Part shown: piece by piece, positions 40,484-48,863 of the stretch
Layout: every line of letters begins with the position of its first letter
Position numbering within the stretch: the stretch's first letter is position 1
NCBI RefSeq assembly: GCF_012847295.1
Contig: NZ_JABBDY010000002.1
Coordinates: 62,001 to 126,000, forward strand
Reading direction: 5' to 3'
Source of the DNA: Microbacterium sp. MF43
Lineage (GTDB): Bacteria > Actinomycetota > Actinomycetes > Actinomycetales > Microbacteriaceae
DNA length: 64,000 nt
Translations under genes and position numbers: made by a program
The notes under the pieces: generated by a model
Databases searched by the model: none
Told to the model about the DNA's origin: nothing
What the model saw: only the letters and a program-made list of their open reading frames with translations

Positions 40484-41380
40484 TCACTCCCCCGCGGAGA
40501 CGCGCTGCCACTCCGACAGCGTCAGCGGGTCGTCCGTCACGATCCCGTCGACACCGAGGGACGTGACCGCGTCCCACTGGACGTCCCGGTTCAGCGTGTA
40601 GACCACGACGCGCGCTCCCGCGGCGTGGAGCTGGTCGACGACCTCGGGCTTGGCCAGCACCGCCTTTCGATTGACGATGACACCCCGGACCCCCGCCTCC
40701 TCGACGGCTGTGACGACGTCCCGCGGAAGGTGCTTGAGGATCAGCAGCCGCGAGACGACCTCGTTGCGCGAGGCGCACAGCGCGAGCGTGCGCGCATCGA
40801 AGCTGGCCAAGGCGACCCTCCGCTCGAGCGTGCGCGCGGCGATGTCGCTCATGGCCTGATCGACGGCTGCGGCATCCCACACGCCCTTCAGCTCGATGAT
40901 CGCGCGACCGTCGGTGTCGGCCAGGAGGTCGAGGAACTCGGCGAGCGTGGGAACCTGCGTCCCGGCGAAGGACGCGTCGAACCACGAGCCGGCGTCCAGC
41001 GTGCGCACCTGAGCGAGCGTCAACTCGGCCAGGCGCCCGCTGCCGTTCGTCGTGCGATCCACCTTCGGGTCGTGCATCAGGACGGGATGGCCGTCCGCCG
41101 TCAGCGCGACGTCGACTTCCACATAGTCGAAGCCGCCCGCGAGCGCAGCGGACACTGCGGGGAGGGTGTTCTCGGGTGCGCTCGCCGCCCCGCCGCGATG
41201 ACTGGCGATGAATGCGGCGTCTCCCGGCGTCCGCGGATCGCCCAGCAGTTCGGTCGCGCTCACCCTCGCCGGGCTCGCCCCGAGGAACGCGATGACGAGG
41301 CTCGCGAGGGCGAGCACGCAGACGACGAGCAGAGCGTGGGTCCGGTCGCGGGCGCGATCGGATGCCGCAGCGTCGGGCAT
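40484..41380 (-). CDS. Glycerophosphodiester phosphodiesterase, membrane-anchored
   Basis: A 298-residue protein with an N-terminal membrane segment (THALLVVCVLALASLVIAFLG) and a GDPD TIM barrel outside. Catalytic features: SHRGGAASAPENTL (HR and EN), EVDVALTADGHPVLMHDP (E, D, H), and ELKG later. It hydrolyses glycerophosphodiesters to glycerol 3-phosphate plus an alcohol. The ATG at 41380 has GGAGGA 8 nt upstream. Confidence 0.9.
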   Translation of the reverse strand: MPDAAASDRARDRTHALLVVCVLALASLVIAFLGASPARVSATELLGDPRTPGDAAFIASHRGGAASAPENTLPAVSAALAGGFDYVEVDVALTADGHPVLMHDPKVDRTTNGSGRLAELTLAQVRTLDAGSWFDASFAGTQVPTLAEFLDLLADTDGRAIIELKGVWDAAAVDQAMSDIAARTLERRVALASFDARTLALCASRNEVVSRLLILKHLPRDVVTAVEEAGVRGVIVNRKAVLAKPEVVDQLHAAGARVVVYTLNRDVQWDAVTSLGVDGIVTDDPLTLSEWQRVSAGE

Positions 41381-41458
41381 CGGGCATGTCCTCCGGGGTC
41401 GTTCACCGCGTCCCCATCGACACGGTGCGCCCACTCTACATGCGTCGTTACGCTTTCG

Positions 41459-42685
41459 TTACTTTTTCGCGGACCGGATCTGCCTGACCGTGTCCCACAG
41501 CGCGTCGGCGACCTCGCGCTTGCTGCCGCCGGCCATCGAGACGACCTCGCCGCGCGCGTCCAGCAGCGTGATCTCGTTGCGGTCCGACTCGAACCCCTGC
41601 TCCCAGCCCACCTGGTTGACGGCGAGCAGATCCGCACCCTTTCGCGCAGCCTTCCGTCGGCCGCGATCGAGAGCCGTCTCGCCGGACTGCGCCGTCTCGG
41701 CAGCGAAGCCCACGACGGTCTGCCCGTCGGCTCGCGACCGCACCAGCCCGGCGAGGATGTCGTCGTTCTCGATCAGGTGCAGCGTGATGCCCGGGCCCCC
41801 GGCCGCCTCCTTCGCGAGCTTCGCCTCGGAGACCTCCGCGACGCGGTAGTCGGCGACGGCCGCTGCCATCACGACGACCTGCGCCGGGGCGGCGGCCTGC
41901 ATGACCGCTTCCGAGAGTTCGGCGGCCGTGCCGGCACGGACGACATCGACGAGCGGGTGAGCGGATGCCTCGGCGAGCACCCCCTCATCCACGTGGGCGG
42001 CGACGAGCACGACGTCCGCGCCTCGGTCTGCCGCCGCCAGCGCGAGCGCGATGCCCTGCTTGCCGCTCGAACGGTTGCCGATGTAGCGCACCGGATCGAT
42101 CGGCTCGCGCGTGCCTCCCGCCGTCACAAGCACCCGGAGACCCTCGAGATCTCGTCGTGGCGCGACGACTGCGAGAGCGGCCGCGAAGATGTCCTCGGGC
42201 TCCGACATGCGGCCGGGACCGCTGTCGCCACCGGTGAGCGCCCCGTCTTCCGGGCCGACCATGAGGATCCCCCGGCCGCGGAGCGTGGCGATGTTGGCGA
42301 CGGTCGCGGGGTGGCGCCACATCTCGGTGTGCATCGCGGGCGCCACGACGACCGGGGCCGTGGTGGCGAGTAGGGTCGTCCCGAGGAGATCGTCCGCCAG
42401 TCCGGTCGCCATCTTCGCCAGTGTGTTCGCGGTCGCGGGCGCCACGATGACCAGGTCGGCCGCTTGGCCGAGGGCGACGTGACGGACGCGGGCGACGTCG
42501 TCGTGGACGGAGGTCGTGACGGGATTGCGGCTGATGGCCTCCCACGTCGGCAGACCGACGAAGCGCACGGCGTCTTCGGTCGGCACGACATGGACCTCGT
42601 GTCCCTCTTTCACGAGGAGGCGCACGAGATGCACGGTCTTGTAGGCGGCGATCCCGCCCGTGACTCCGACGACGACGAACACCAT
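41459..42685 (-). CDS. coaBC: Bifunctional phosphopantothenoylcysteine decarboxylase/phosphopantothenate-cysteine ligase
   Basis: A 408-residue two-domain CoA-biosynthesis enzyme. The N-terminal CoaC flavoprotein has GVTGGIAAYK, catalytic His69 (RVRHVALGQ) and PAMHTEMW. The C-terminal CoaB has VTAGGTREPIDPVRYIGNRSSGKQG, AAAVADYR and the K-x-K-K-like region. The substrate-clamp Cys known from E. coli CoaC is replaced (ALTGGDSGPGRM), as in mycobacterial CoaBC. The ATG is at 42685. It is divergent from the NRDE gene, with 44 bp between. Confidence 0.94.
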   Translation of the reverse strand: MVFVVVGVTGGIAAYKTVHLVRLLVKEGHEVHVVPTEDAVRFVGLPTWEAISRNPVTTSVHDDVARVRHVALGQAADLVIVAPATANTLAKMATGLADDLLGTTLLATTAPVVVAPAMHTEMWRHPATVANIATLRGRGILMVGPEDGALTGGDSGPGRMSEPEDIFAAALAVVAPRRDLEGLRVLVTAGGTREPIDPVRYIGNRSSGKQGIALALAAADRGADVVLVAAHVDEGVLAEASAHPLVDVVRAGTAAELSEAVMQAAAPAQVVVMAAAVADYRVAEVSEAKLAKEAAGGPGITLHLIENDDILAGLVRSRADGQTVVGFAAETAQSGETALDRGRRKAARKGADLLAVNQVGWEQGFESDRNEITLLDARGEVVSMAGGSKREVADALWDTVRQIRSAKK

Positions 42686-42729
42686 CCGATCTTGGCACGA
42701 CCGGATCCCGGCAGGCAGGAGACCTCTCG

Positions 42730-43446
42730 ATGTGCACCGTGGTGATCCGCGTCCCGGCGTCGGCGGGCGAGCCCACGCGCGTGCTCGCGATCCGCGACGA
42801 GGACCCGGAACGCCCGTGGAACCGGCTCGGCCGGTGGTGGCCGGAACCGCACGACGGCGTGGTCGGGGTGCGCGACGTCCGGGCAGGCGGCGCGTGGCTG
42901 GCCGCGGACCCCGAATCTCGCCGCCTCGCCGTGCTGCTGAACAGAGCGGATGCCTCCGCACGGCCCGAGTCCGAGCTGGTCTCGCGCGGCGGGATCGTGC
43001 TGGACTCCGTCGCGGGTCGTTCTCCCGCTGGTGAGCCGCCCACGCACGGCTTCAACCTGGTGGAGGTGGATCCCGCCGGCGCAAGAGTCCTGACGTGGGA
43101 CGGTGAGCACCTGCGCTCGACGATGCTCGACCCGGGCACGCACATGATCGCGCACGACGACGTCGACGACCTCGCGACGCCCCGCATCGAGCGATGGCTC
43201 GACGAGTTCCGCCGCACGACGCCCGATGAAGGGCCGCGATGGTGGGTGCCGTGGGTCGAGGTGCTCCGCCGCTCCGCAGACCTCGAGCCGACCGATGACC
43301 GGGCGATCATCCGCGACAATCGGCCGCTGGGCTATCCGACGCTGTCGCTGCTGGCGTGTGTCGCGTCGGTCTCGCGCGACGGCGTGGACGTGCACTACGG
43401 AGAGCTGACGGAGCCCGGGCGCTGGGGCGGGCTCGATCTCGCCTGA
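42730..43446 (+). CDS. NRDE-family (TANGO2-like) protein
   Basis: A 238-residue protein with the N-terminal MCTVVIR (Cys2 is the putative nucleophile after Met removal) and IRDEDPERPW, VGVRDVRAGGAWLA and VLLNRADA. These fit the NRDE family, where NRDE is the family motif (here IRDE). The biochemical role is uncertain. TANGO2 has been linked to heme or lipid handling. The ATG at 42730 follows AGGAGA. Confidence 0.82.
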   Translation: MCTVVIRVPASAGEPTRVLAIRDEDPERPWNRLGRWWPEPHDGVVGVRDVRAGGAWLAADPESRRLAVLLNRADASARPESELVSRGGIVLDSVAGRSPAGEPPTHGFNLVEVDPAGARVLTWDGEHLRSTMLDPGTHMIAHDDVDDLATPRIERWLDEFRRTTPDEGPRWWVPWVEVLRRSADLEPTDDRAIIRDNRPLGYPTLSLLACVASVSRDGVDVHYGELTEPGRWGGLDLA

Positions 43447-43447
43447 G

Positions 43448-43469
43448 GCGCAGCGTCTCGTCGCTGCGC
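43448..43469. terminator. Terminator hairpin between convergent genes
   Basis: 8-bp stem GCGCAGCG/CGCTGCGC with a TCTCGT loop, 1 nt after the NRDE stop. Confidence 0.65.
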
Positions 43470-43482
43470 ACCCGCACCCCAG

Positions 43483-43514
43483 GGTCGTTGAGCGAGCGCG
43501 GCGAGACGAAACGC
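43483..43514 (+). repeat. Dispersed 32-bp extragenic repeat, copy A
   Basis: It reads GGTCGTTGAGCGAGCG, then CGGCGAGACGAAACGC. It is nearly identical to the inverted copy at 19833-19865. Confidence 0.5.
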
Positions 43515-43521
43515 TCCGGCG

Positions 43522-44385
43522 CTACACCAGGCTCTTCGTGTGCCAGACCGTCTTCGTCTCGGTGAACGCAGCGATGCGCTCGACGCTCGGGGATGCGGCA
43601 TCCGGACCCTGCTCGGGCGGAAGCACGCGGGTGAGCGTCTGGGCGGCGGCGATCTGCAGATCGACCCACTCGAGGTCGCCCGCACCCACGAGATCGAGTC
43701 CGTGCACGTCGGGGTGCGACGCCAGCCACGGGGCGAGCTCGGCCGGCGACCCGGTGAGGACATTGACGACCCCGCCGGGCACATCGGAGGTCGCGAGGAC
43801 TTCGGCGAGGCTGATCGCCGAGAGCGGGAAGCGCTCCGAAGCGACGACCACGACGGAGTTGCCCGAGACGAGCGCAGGCGCCACGGCAGACACGAGCCCG
43901 ACGAGTGCGGTGTCCTGAGGAGCGATGACCGCGACCACGCCGGTGGGCTCTGGGACCGAGATGTTGAAGTACGGCCCCGCCACCGGATTGCCGTTGCCCG
44001 CGACCTGCGCGAACTTGTCGCACCATCCGGCGTACCAGACCCATCGGTCGATGGCCTCGTCGACCTCGGCCGTCGCGGCACCCACCGAGGCACCGGTCTG
44101 CTGGACGATCTCGTCCACGAATTGAGCGCGACGCCCCTCGAGCAGCTCCGCGACGCGGTAGAGCACCTGCCCGCGGTTGTAGGCGGTCGCCCCCGCCCAG
44201 CCCTTGACGGCGCCGCGCGCCGCCACGACGGCGTCGCGAGCGTCTTTCCGCGAGGCGAGCGCAGCGTTGGCGAGGAAGTCGCCCTTGGGCGTGACGACCT
44301 CGTACGTCCGGCCGGACTCGCTGCGCGGGAACCCGCCGCCGATGTAGAGCTTGTACGTCTTGGGGACGGTCAGTCGCGAGCTCAT
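43522..44385 (-). CDS. Truncated aldehyde dehydrogenase homologue without catalytic cysteine
   Basis: 287 residues, against about 480 for a full ALDH. It retains the N-terminal cofactor-binding half (LYIGGGFPRSESGRTYEV, PTGVVAVIAPQDTALVGLVSAVAPALVSGNSVVVV) but ends before the catalytic domain, so Cys and Glu are absent. No frameshift is evident. The ORF is clean and overlaps the full ALDH by 4 nt, so it is maintained. Short ALDH partners next to deoC are known in actinobacteria. It may be a structural partner of the full-length enzyme (inference). Confidence 0.85.
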   Translation of the reverse strand: MSSRLTVPKTYKLYIGGGFPRSESGRTYEVVTPKGDFLANAALASRKDARDAVVAARGAVKGWAGATAYNRGQVLYRVAELLEGRRAQFVDEIVQQTGASVGAATAEVDEAIDRWVWYAGWCDKFAQVAGNGNPVAGPYFNISVPEPTGVVAVIAPQDTALVGLVSAVAPALVSGNSVVVVASERFPLSAISLAEVLATSDVPGGVVNVLTGSPAELAPWLASHPDVHGLDLVGAGDLEWVDLQIAAAQTLTRVLPPEQGPDAASPSVERIAAFTETKTVWHTKSLV

Positions 44386-45878
44386 GCCGAGACCTCCTTC
44401 TTGGCGCGGCGGGCTTCGACGCGGCGTCCGCCGACCGAGGCGGAACCGCTCTTCAGGTAGGCGGCCAGGCCGTGGCGGCCGCCCTCACGGCCGTAGCCGG
44501 ACTCCTTGTACCCGCCGAAGGGACTGGCCGGGTCGAAGCGGTTGAACGTGTTCGCCCACACCACGCCGGCGCGAAGGCGGTCGGCGACGGCCAGGATGCG
44601 CGAGCCCTTGTCGGTCCAGATTCCCGCCGACAGGCCATAGGGGGTGTTGTTGGCCTTCTCGATCGCCTCGGCGGGCGTGCGGAACGTGAGCACCGAGAGC
44701 ACGGGGCCGAAGATCTCGTCGCGCGCGATGCGGTGGCTGGCCTGCACGTTCGTGAAGATCGTCGGCGCGAACCAGAACCCGCTGTCGGGGATGACGCAGT
44801 CCGCGCTCCAGCGCTCGGCTCCCTCCTCCTCTCCGATGCGGCTCAGCTCGCGGATGCGATCGAGCTGTTCGCGGGAGTTGATGGCGCCGATGTCGGTGTT
44901 CTTGTCGAGCGGGTCGCCCAGGCGCAGCGTGGAGAGCCGGTTCTTCAGGCGGTCGACGACCTCGTCGTGAATCGACTCCTGCACCAGGAGTCGGCTGCCC
45001 GCGCAGCACACGTGCCCCTGGTTGAAGAAGATCCCGTTGACGATGCCCTCGATCGCCTGATCGATGGGCGCGTCCTCGAACACGATGTTCGCGGCTTTGC
45101 CGCCCAGCTCCAGCGTGAGCTTCTTGTCGGTGCCCGCGACGGCCTTCGCGATCTCGCGGCCGACGCCGGTGGATCCCGTGAAGGCGACCTTGTTCACGTC
45201 GGGATGCCGGACCACCGCCGCGCCGGTCGCCCCGGCGCCGGTGACGATGTTGACGACGCCGGGAGGAAGGTCGGCCTGCTGGAGGATCTCCGCGAAGATC
45301 AGCGCCGAAAGCGGCGTGGTCTCGGCGGGCTTCAGCACGACGGTGTTGCCCGCGGCGAGGGCCGGCGCGATCTTCCACGCGAGCATGAGCAGCGGGAAGT
45401 TCCACGGGATGACCTGGCCGGCCACGCCCAGCGAGCGCGGGTCCGGTCCGAGTCCGGCGTAGTCGAGCTTGTCGGCCCAGCCCGCGTAGTAGAAGAACCA
45501 GGCCGCCACGAGGGGCACATCGACATCGCGGCTCTCCTTGATGGGCTTGCCGTTGTCGAGGCTCTCGGCGACCGCCAGCTCGCGGGCGCGCTCCTGCACG
45601 AGGCGCGCGATCCGGAACAGGTACTTGCCGCGGTCGCGGCCGCTCATCTTCGACCACGTCTTCTCGTAGGCGCGGCGGGCGGCGGCCACGGCATCGTCGA
45701 CGTCCGCGTCGTCGGCCGAGGCGATCGTAGCGATATGCGTCTCGTCCGCGGGCGAGATGGTGGCGAAGGACTGGCCGCGTCCGGGCCGGAACTCGCCGCC
45801 GATGAAGAGCCCGTACTCGTCACGGAGCTTGAGGATCGCGCGCGACTCGGGCGCGGGGGCGTACTCGAGGAAACTCAT
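44382..45878 (-). CDS. Aldehyde dehydrogenase family protein
   Basis: A 498-residue complete ALDH. The NAD-binding stretch is IPWNFPLLMLAWKIAPALAAGNTVVLKP, the general base is Glu257 in LTLELGGK, and the nucleophile is Cys292 in QGHVCCAGSR. It sits between deoC (15 nt upstream) and the short homologue. A plausible role is oxidation of the acetaldehyde released by DeoC from deoxyribose 5-phosphate (inference from operon). Confidence 0.93.
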   Translation of the reverse strand: MSFLEYAPAPESRAILKLRDEYGLFIGGEFRPGRGQSFATISPADETHIATIASADDADVDDAVAAARRAYEKTWSKMSGRDRGKYLFRIARLVQERARELAVAESLDNGKPIKESRDVDVPLVAAWFFYYAGWADKLDYAGLGPDPRSLGVAGQVIPWNFPLLMLAWKIAPALAAGNTVVLKPAETTPLSALIFAEILQQADLPPGVVNIVTGAGATGAAVVRHPDVNKVAFTGSTGVGREIAKAVAGTDKKLTLELGGKAANIVFEDAPIDQAIEGIVNGIFFNQGHVCCAGSRLLVQESIHDEVVDRLKNRLSTLRLGDPLDKNTDIGAINSREQLDRIRELSRIGEEEGAERWSADCVIPDSGFWFAPTIFTNVQASHRIARDEIFGPVLSVLTFRTPAEAIEKANNTPYGLSAGIWTDKGSRILAVADRLRAGVVWANTFNRFDPASPFGGYKESGYGREGGRHGLAAYLKSGSASVGGRRVEARRAKKEVSA

Positions 45879-45893
45879 GTCTTGTCCAGGTTC

Positions 45894-46901
45894 TCAGTCG
45901 ATCGTCACGTAGTCGGTGCCGGAGTAGTGGCCGCTCTTGAGCTTCTGCCTCTGCAGGAGCACGTCGTTGAGGAGGCTCGACGCGCCGTAGCGGAACAGGT
46001 GCGGCTGGAGCCATTCCTCGCCGACGGTCTCGGCGACGGTCACGAGGTACTTGATGGCGTCTTTGGAGGTACGGATGCCGCCGGCTGGCTTGACGCCGAC
46101 CTTCTCGCCGGTCGCGCGATGCCAGTCGCGCACGACCTCGAGCATGAGCAGGGTCGTCGGGAGCGTCGCGGCCGGCTGAACCTTGCCCGTCGAGGTCTTG
46201 ATGAAGTCGCCCCCAGCCAGGATCGACAGCCAGGACGCCCGCTTGATGTTGTCATACGTGTTGAGCTCGCCGGTCTCGAGGATCACTTTGAGGGATGCGT
46301 AGGTGCCGTCCTCACGACGGCACGCCTCCTTGACCCGGGCGATCTGATCGAAGACCATCCCGTAGCGGCCGGAGAGGAACGCGCCGCGGTCGATCACCAT
46401 GTCGATCTCGTCCGCGCCGTTCGCCACCGCCTCCGCGGTGTCGGCGAGCTTGATCTCGAGCGATGAGCGTCCGCTCGGGAAGGCGGTGGCCACTGCCGCG
46501 ACGCTCACTTGACCGTCGTCGGGGTCTCCGTGCGCCGCGCCGAGCGCGTCGACGGCGTAGGGCACCATGTCGCCGTACACGCAGACGGCAGCCACGCGCG
46601 GGCACGTCGGGTCCGACGCATCCGGGTTCAATGCCTTTGCGACGAGTGACCTCACCTTGCCGGGGGTGTCGGCGCCCTCGAGGGTCGTCAGGTCGATGAG
46701 CTCGATGATCTTGTCGAGCGCCCACGCTTTGGACGAGGTCTTGATGGAGCGGGTGCCGAGACCCGCCGCGCGCTGCTCGAGGCCCACGGCATCGACTCCC
46801 GCAAGTCCATGCAGGTAGCGGCGCAGCGTCGTGTCGTCGGGTTCCCCGCCGAGCAGCGCGACGGCCCGCTCGGGCAGCGTCTGGAGTTCGGTGCGGCTCA
46901 T
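45894..46901 (-). CDS. deoC: 2-deoxyribose-5-phosphate aldolase
   Basis: A 335-residue class-I aldolase that splits deoxyribose 5-phosphate into glyceraldehyde 3-phosphate and acetaldehyde. The Schiff-base lysine is Lys235 in GGDFIKTSTGK. Lys271 (VGVKPAGGIRTSK) and the Asp in ADEIDMVIDRG are also present. It is the first gene of the deoC-ALDH-ALDH operon. The ATG at 46901 has GGGAGAACC upstream. Confidence 0.95.
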   Translation of the reverse strand: MSRTELQTLPERAVALLGGEPDDTTLRRYLHGLAGVDAVGLEQRAAGLGTRSIKTSSKAWALDKIIELIDLTTLEGADTPGKVRSLVAKALNPDASDPTCPRVAAVCVYGDMVPYAVDALGAAHGDPDDGQVSVAAVATAFPSGRSSLEIKLADTAEAVANGADEIDMVIDRGAFLSGRYGMVFDQIARVKEACRREDGTYASLKVILETGELNTYDNIKRASWLSILAGGDFIKTSTGKVQPAATLPTTLLMLEVVRDWHRATGEKVGVKPAGGIRTSKDAIKYLVTVAETVGEEWLQPHLFRYGASSLLNDVLLQRQKLKSGHYSGTDYVTID

Positions 46902-46944
46902 GGTTCTCCCTCTGTCTTGTGGTCTGGGCGAGGGCGAGGATGCC

Positions 46945-47211
46945 TCACCCGGTCGCACGCGTCGTGGCACCAAGGGCGACCACGGTGCGCGAGTGCTTCA
47001 GCCGGACGAACACGCCGGTCCCCACAACCACCGCGAAGGCGATACTGAGGCTCGTGATGGCGAACCCGCTGTCGTCGAGTGCGAGCACGATCGCCGCCGG
47101 GATGACCGCGATCGCTGCGGCCGTCTGCCTGGACGCGAACGTCAAGCCTACCCCGGGCGCGAGGCGGCCGGCGGGCGGGCCCCCTCGCGCGAGGATGTCG
47201 AGCGGGTGCAC
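46945..47211 (-). CDS. Small two-helix membrane protein, hypothetical
   Basis: An 88-residue protein with two hydrophobic helices (residues 30-45 and 50-68) and a basic C-terminus. I do not recognise it. The GTG at 47211 lies 6 nt after a TACGAT hexamer, the same leaderless geometry seen at clear genes, which is the main reason for calling it real. It ends 43 nt upstream of deoC on the same strand. Confidence 0.55.
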   Translation of the reverse strand: MHPLDILARGGPPAGRLAPGVGLTFASRQTAAAIAVIPAAIVLALDDSGFAITSLSIAFAVVVGTGVFVRLKHSRTVVALGATTRATG

Positions 47212-47217
47212 GCCTCG

Positions 47218-47223
47218 ATCGTA
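47218..47223 (-). promoter_or_regulatory. -10 hexamer TACGAT for the 88-residue membrane protein gene
   Basis: TACGAT ends 6 nt before the GTG at 47211. Confidence 0.45.
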
Positions 47224-47277
47224 GGCTCTGCGGCCCGCACCGGTCTACGGGTCGGGACCACGATGGCGCGGCTGGCG

Positions 47278-48252
47278 TCAGGACAGCTCGGCGCGCACGT
47301 TCGCCACGTCGTCCGTCATCTGGGCGATGAGCGGCTGGATGCCGTCGAAGGCGACCATGCCGCGGATGCGGGCCACGAATTCGATCTCGACGGTGTGGCC
47401 GTACAGGTCGAGGTCGGTCTCGTCGAGGACGTACGCCTCCACCTGGCGGGCATGGACATCGTCGAAGGTCGGGTTCGTGCCGATGCTGATGGCGGCCGGG
47501 TAGCGGATGCTGCGCCTGGGCTCGCCGGCGTGATCGGCGGGGGGCGGCCCTTCGTCGACGAGCCACCCTGCGTAGACGCCCTCCGCGGGGATGAATCCCT
47601 CCAGGTCGGCCGCGAGGTTGGCGGTCGGGAAGCCGAGCTCGCGTCCTCGCTTGAGGCCGTGCACGACCTCTCCCCGCACGGCGTGGGCACGGCCGAGCAG
47701 CCGGGCGGCCCCGGCGACGTCACCGTCGGTGAGCAGTTCTCGTACCCACGTCGACGACACACGGCGCCCGGCCTCGATCGCGCGCACATCATCCACCACG
47801 TCGACATCGAAGCCGAAGTCCCGCCCGAGATGGGCGAGAAGGTCGGGTGTGCCGGCCCCGCCGCGGCCGAAGCGGAAGTCGCTGCCCACCATCACGATCT
47901 GCACGCCGAGCGCCCCGACGAGCACGTGTTCGACGAAGGATCTCGCGTCGAGATCGGCGAGCGCGCGGTCGAAGGTGAGCACCAGCGTGGCGTCCACGCC
48001 CGCCTCCGCGAGCAGTCGGAGTTTCTGCTCGACGCCGACCAGACTGTCAGGGCAGATGTCGGGGCGAAGGAGCGCGAGGGGGTTGCGGTCGAAGGTCACC
48101 GCGACCACGCGAGCACCGGCTGCGGCGGCATCCACCCGCGCCTTGGCGATCACCGCGCGGTGGCCGGAGTGGACTCCGTCGAACTTGCCGATGACGACCA
48201 CCGACGGGCCGAAGCCGGCCGGTACCTCGCCCGGAGCCCGGAAGACCTTCAC
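47278..48252 (-). CDS. ribF: Bifunctional riboflavin kinase/FAD synthetase
   Basis: A 324-residue protein. The N-terminal FAD synthetase (nucleotidyltransferase) domain has VVVIGKFDGVHSGHRAVI and VSSTWVRELL. The C-terminal flavokinase domain has VVHGLKRGRELGFPTANLA and SIGTNPTFD, with the catalytic Glu in VEIEFVARIR. It makes FMN and FAD from riboflavin. Its start overlaps the upstream membrane-protein gene by 4 nt. Confidence 0.95.
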   Translation of the reverse strand: MKVFRAPGEVPAGFGPSVVVIGKFDGVHSGHRAVIAKARVDAAAAGARVVAVTFDRNPLALLRPDICPDSLVGVEQKLRLLAEAGVDATLVLTFDRALADLDARSFVEHVLVGALGVQIVMVGSDFRFGRGGAGTPDLLAHLGRDFGFDVDVVDDVRAIEAGRRVSSTWVRELLTDGDVAGAARLLGRAHAVRGEVVHGLKRGRELGFPTANLAADLEGFIPAEGVYAGWLVDEGPPPADHAGEPRRSIRYPAAISIGTNPTFDDVHARQVEAYVLDETDLDLYGHTVEIEFVARIRGMVAFDGIQPLIAQMTDDVANVRAELS

Positions 48253-48698
48253 GACGCCACCGCTGCGGCAGCCTCAGCGGACGCATGTTCCGACGGGCGG
48301 TGCGTCACGAGCCACCAGAGCCCGAGGAAAGGCAGGACGAGCGGAACGAAGAGGTAGCCGACGCCGAACCACGACCACACGCTCGGGTGTGCGAAGAGCT
48401 CCGGCGCGATGAAGCTCAGGGTCCCGACGAGGAGCACGCCCACGAGCTCGAAGGCGATCGCGATCCACGCGACGATGTACCAGCCCCGCGATCCCGCGAA
48501 CACGAGCGCGAGAGTGGCGACGATGTACACGACGGCGGACAGCGCCGAGAGCGTGTAGGCGACGGGTGCCTCGTCGAAGCGCTCGACGATCTGGACGAAC
48601 GATCGGCCGGTCGCGGCGAGCGCCATGATCCCGTAGACGATCACGAGCACTCGCCCGATTCCGGTCATGCGGCGGCGTGGACGTGCAGGCGAACTCAT
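48249..48698 (-). CDS. Four-helix membrane protein upstream of ribF
   Basis: A 149-residue integral membrane protein with four helices (for example VLVIVYGIMALAATGRSF, VVYIVATLALVFAG, YIVAWIAIAFELVGVLLVG and GYLFVPLVLPFLGLWWLV). It is translationally coupled to ribF (4-nt overlap). I recall uncharacterised membrane proteins in this position in related genomes, but no function. The ATG at 48698 follows a TAGGAT hexamer by 9 nt with a GAGG in between. Confidence 0.75.
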   Translation of the reverse strand: MSSPARPRRRMTGIGRVLVIVYGIMALAATGRSFVQIVERFDEAPVAYTLSALSAVVYIVATLALVFAGSRGWYIVAWIAIAFELVGVLLVGTLSFIAPELFAHPSVWSWFGVGYLFVPLVLPFLGLWWLVTHRPSEHASAEAAAAVAS

Positions 48699-48863
48699 GG
48701 CGCCTCAATCCTAGTTGCGTGCGGACCGCGGCTTTCGCGAACTGGATTCTCATAGACCACATGAGTCACAGCAGTAGACAGACACACCGTTAAGTGCCAA
48801 CATTCACAGGACGGGCCCCCGACCGCACCTTCTGTCCCCACACACCACCACGAGGCGCACACC

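Noticed and set aside
36310-40566. A 1418-codon open frame on the plus strand
   Set aside because: It runs antisense through pfkA, the SNF2 helicase and the lipoprotein gene, all of which have clear family motifs. Long antisense frames are expected at this GC content.
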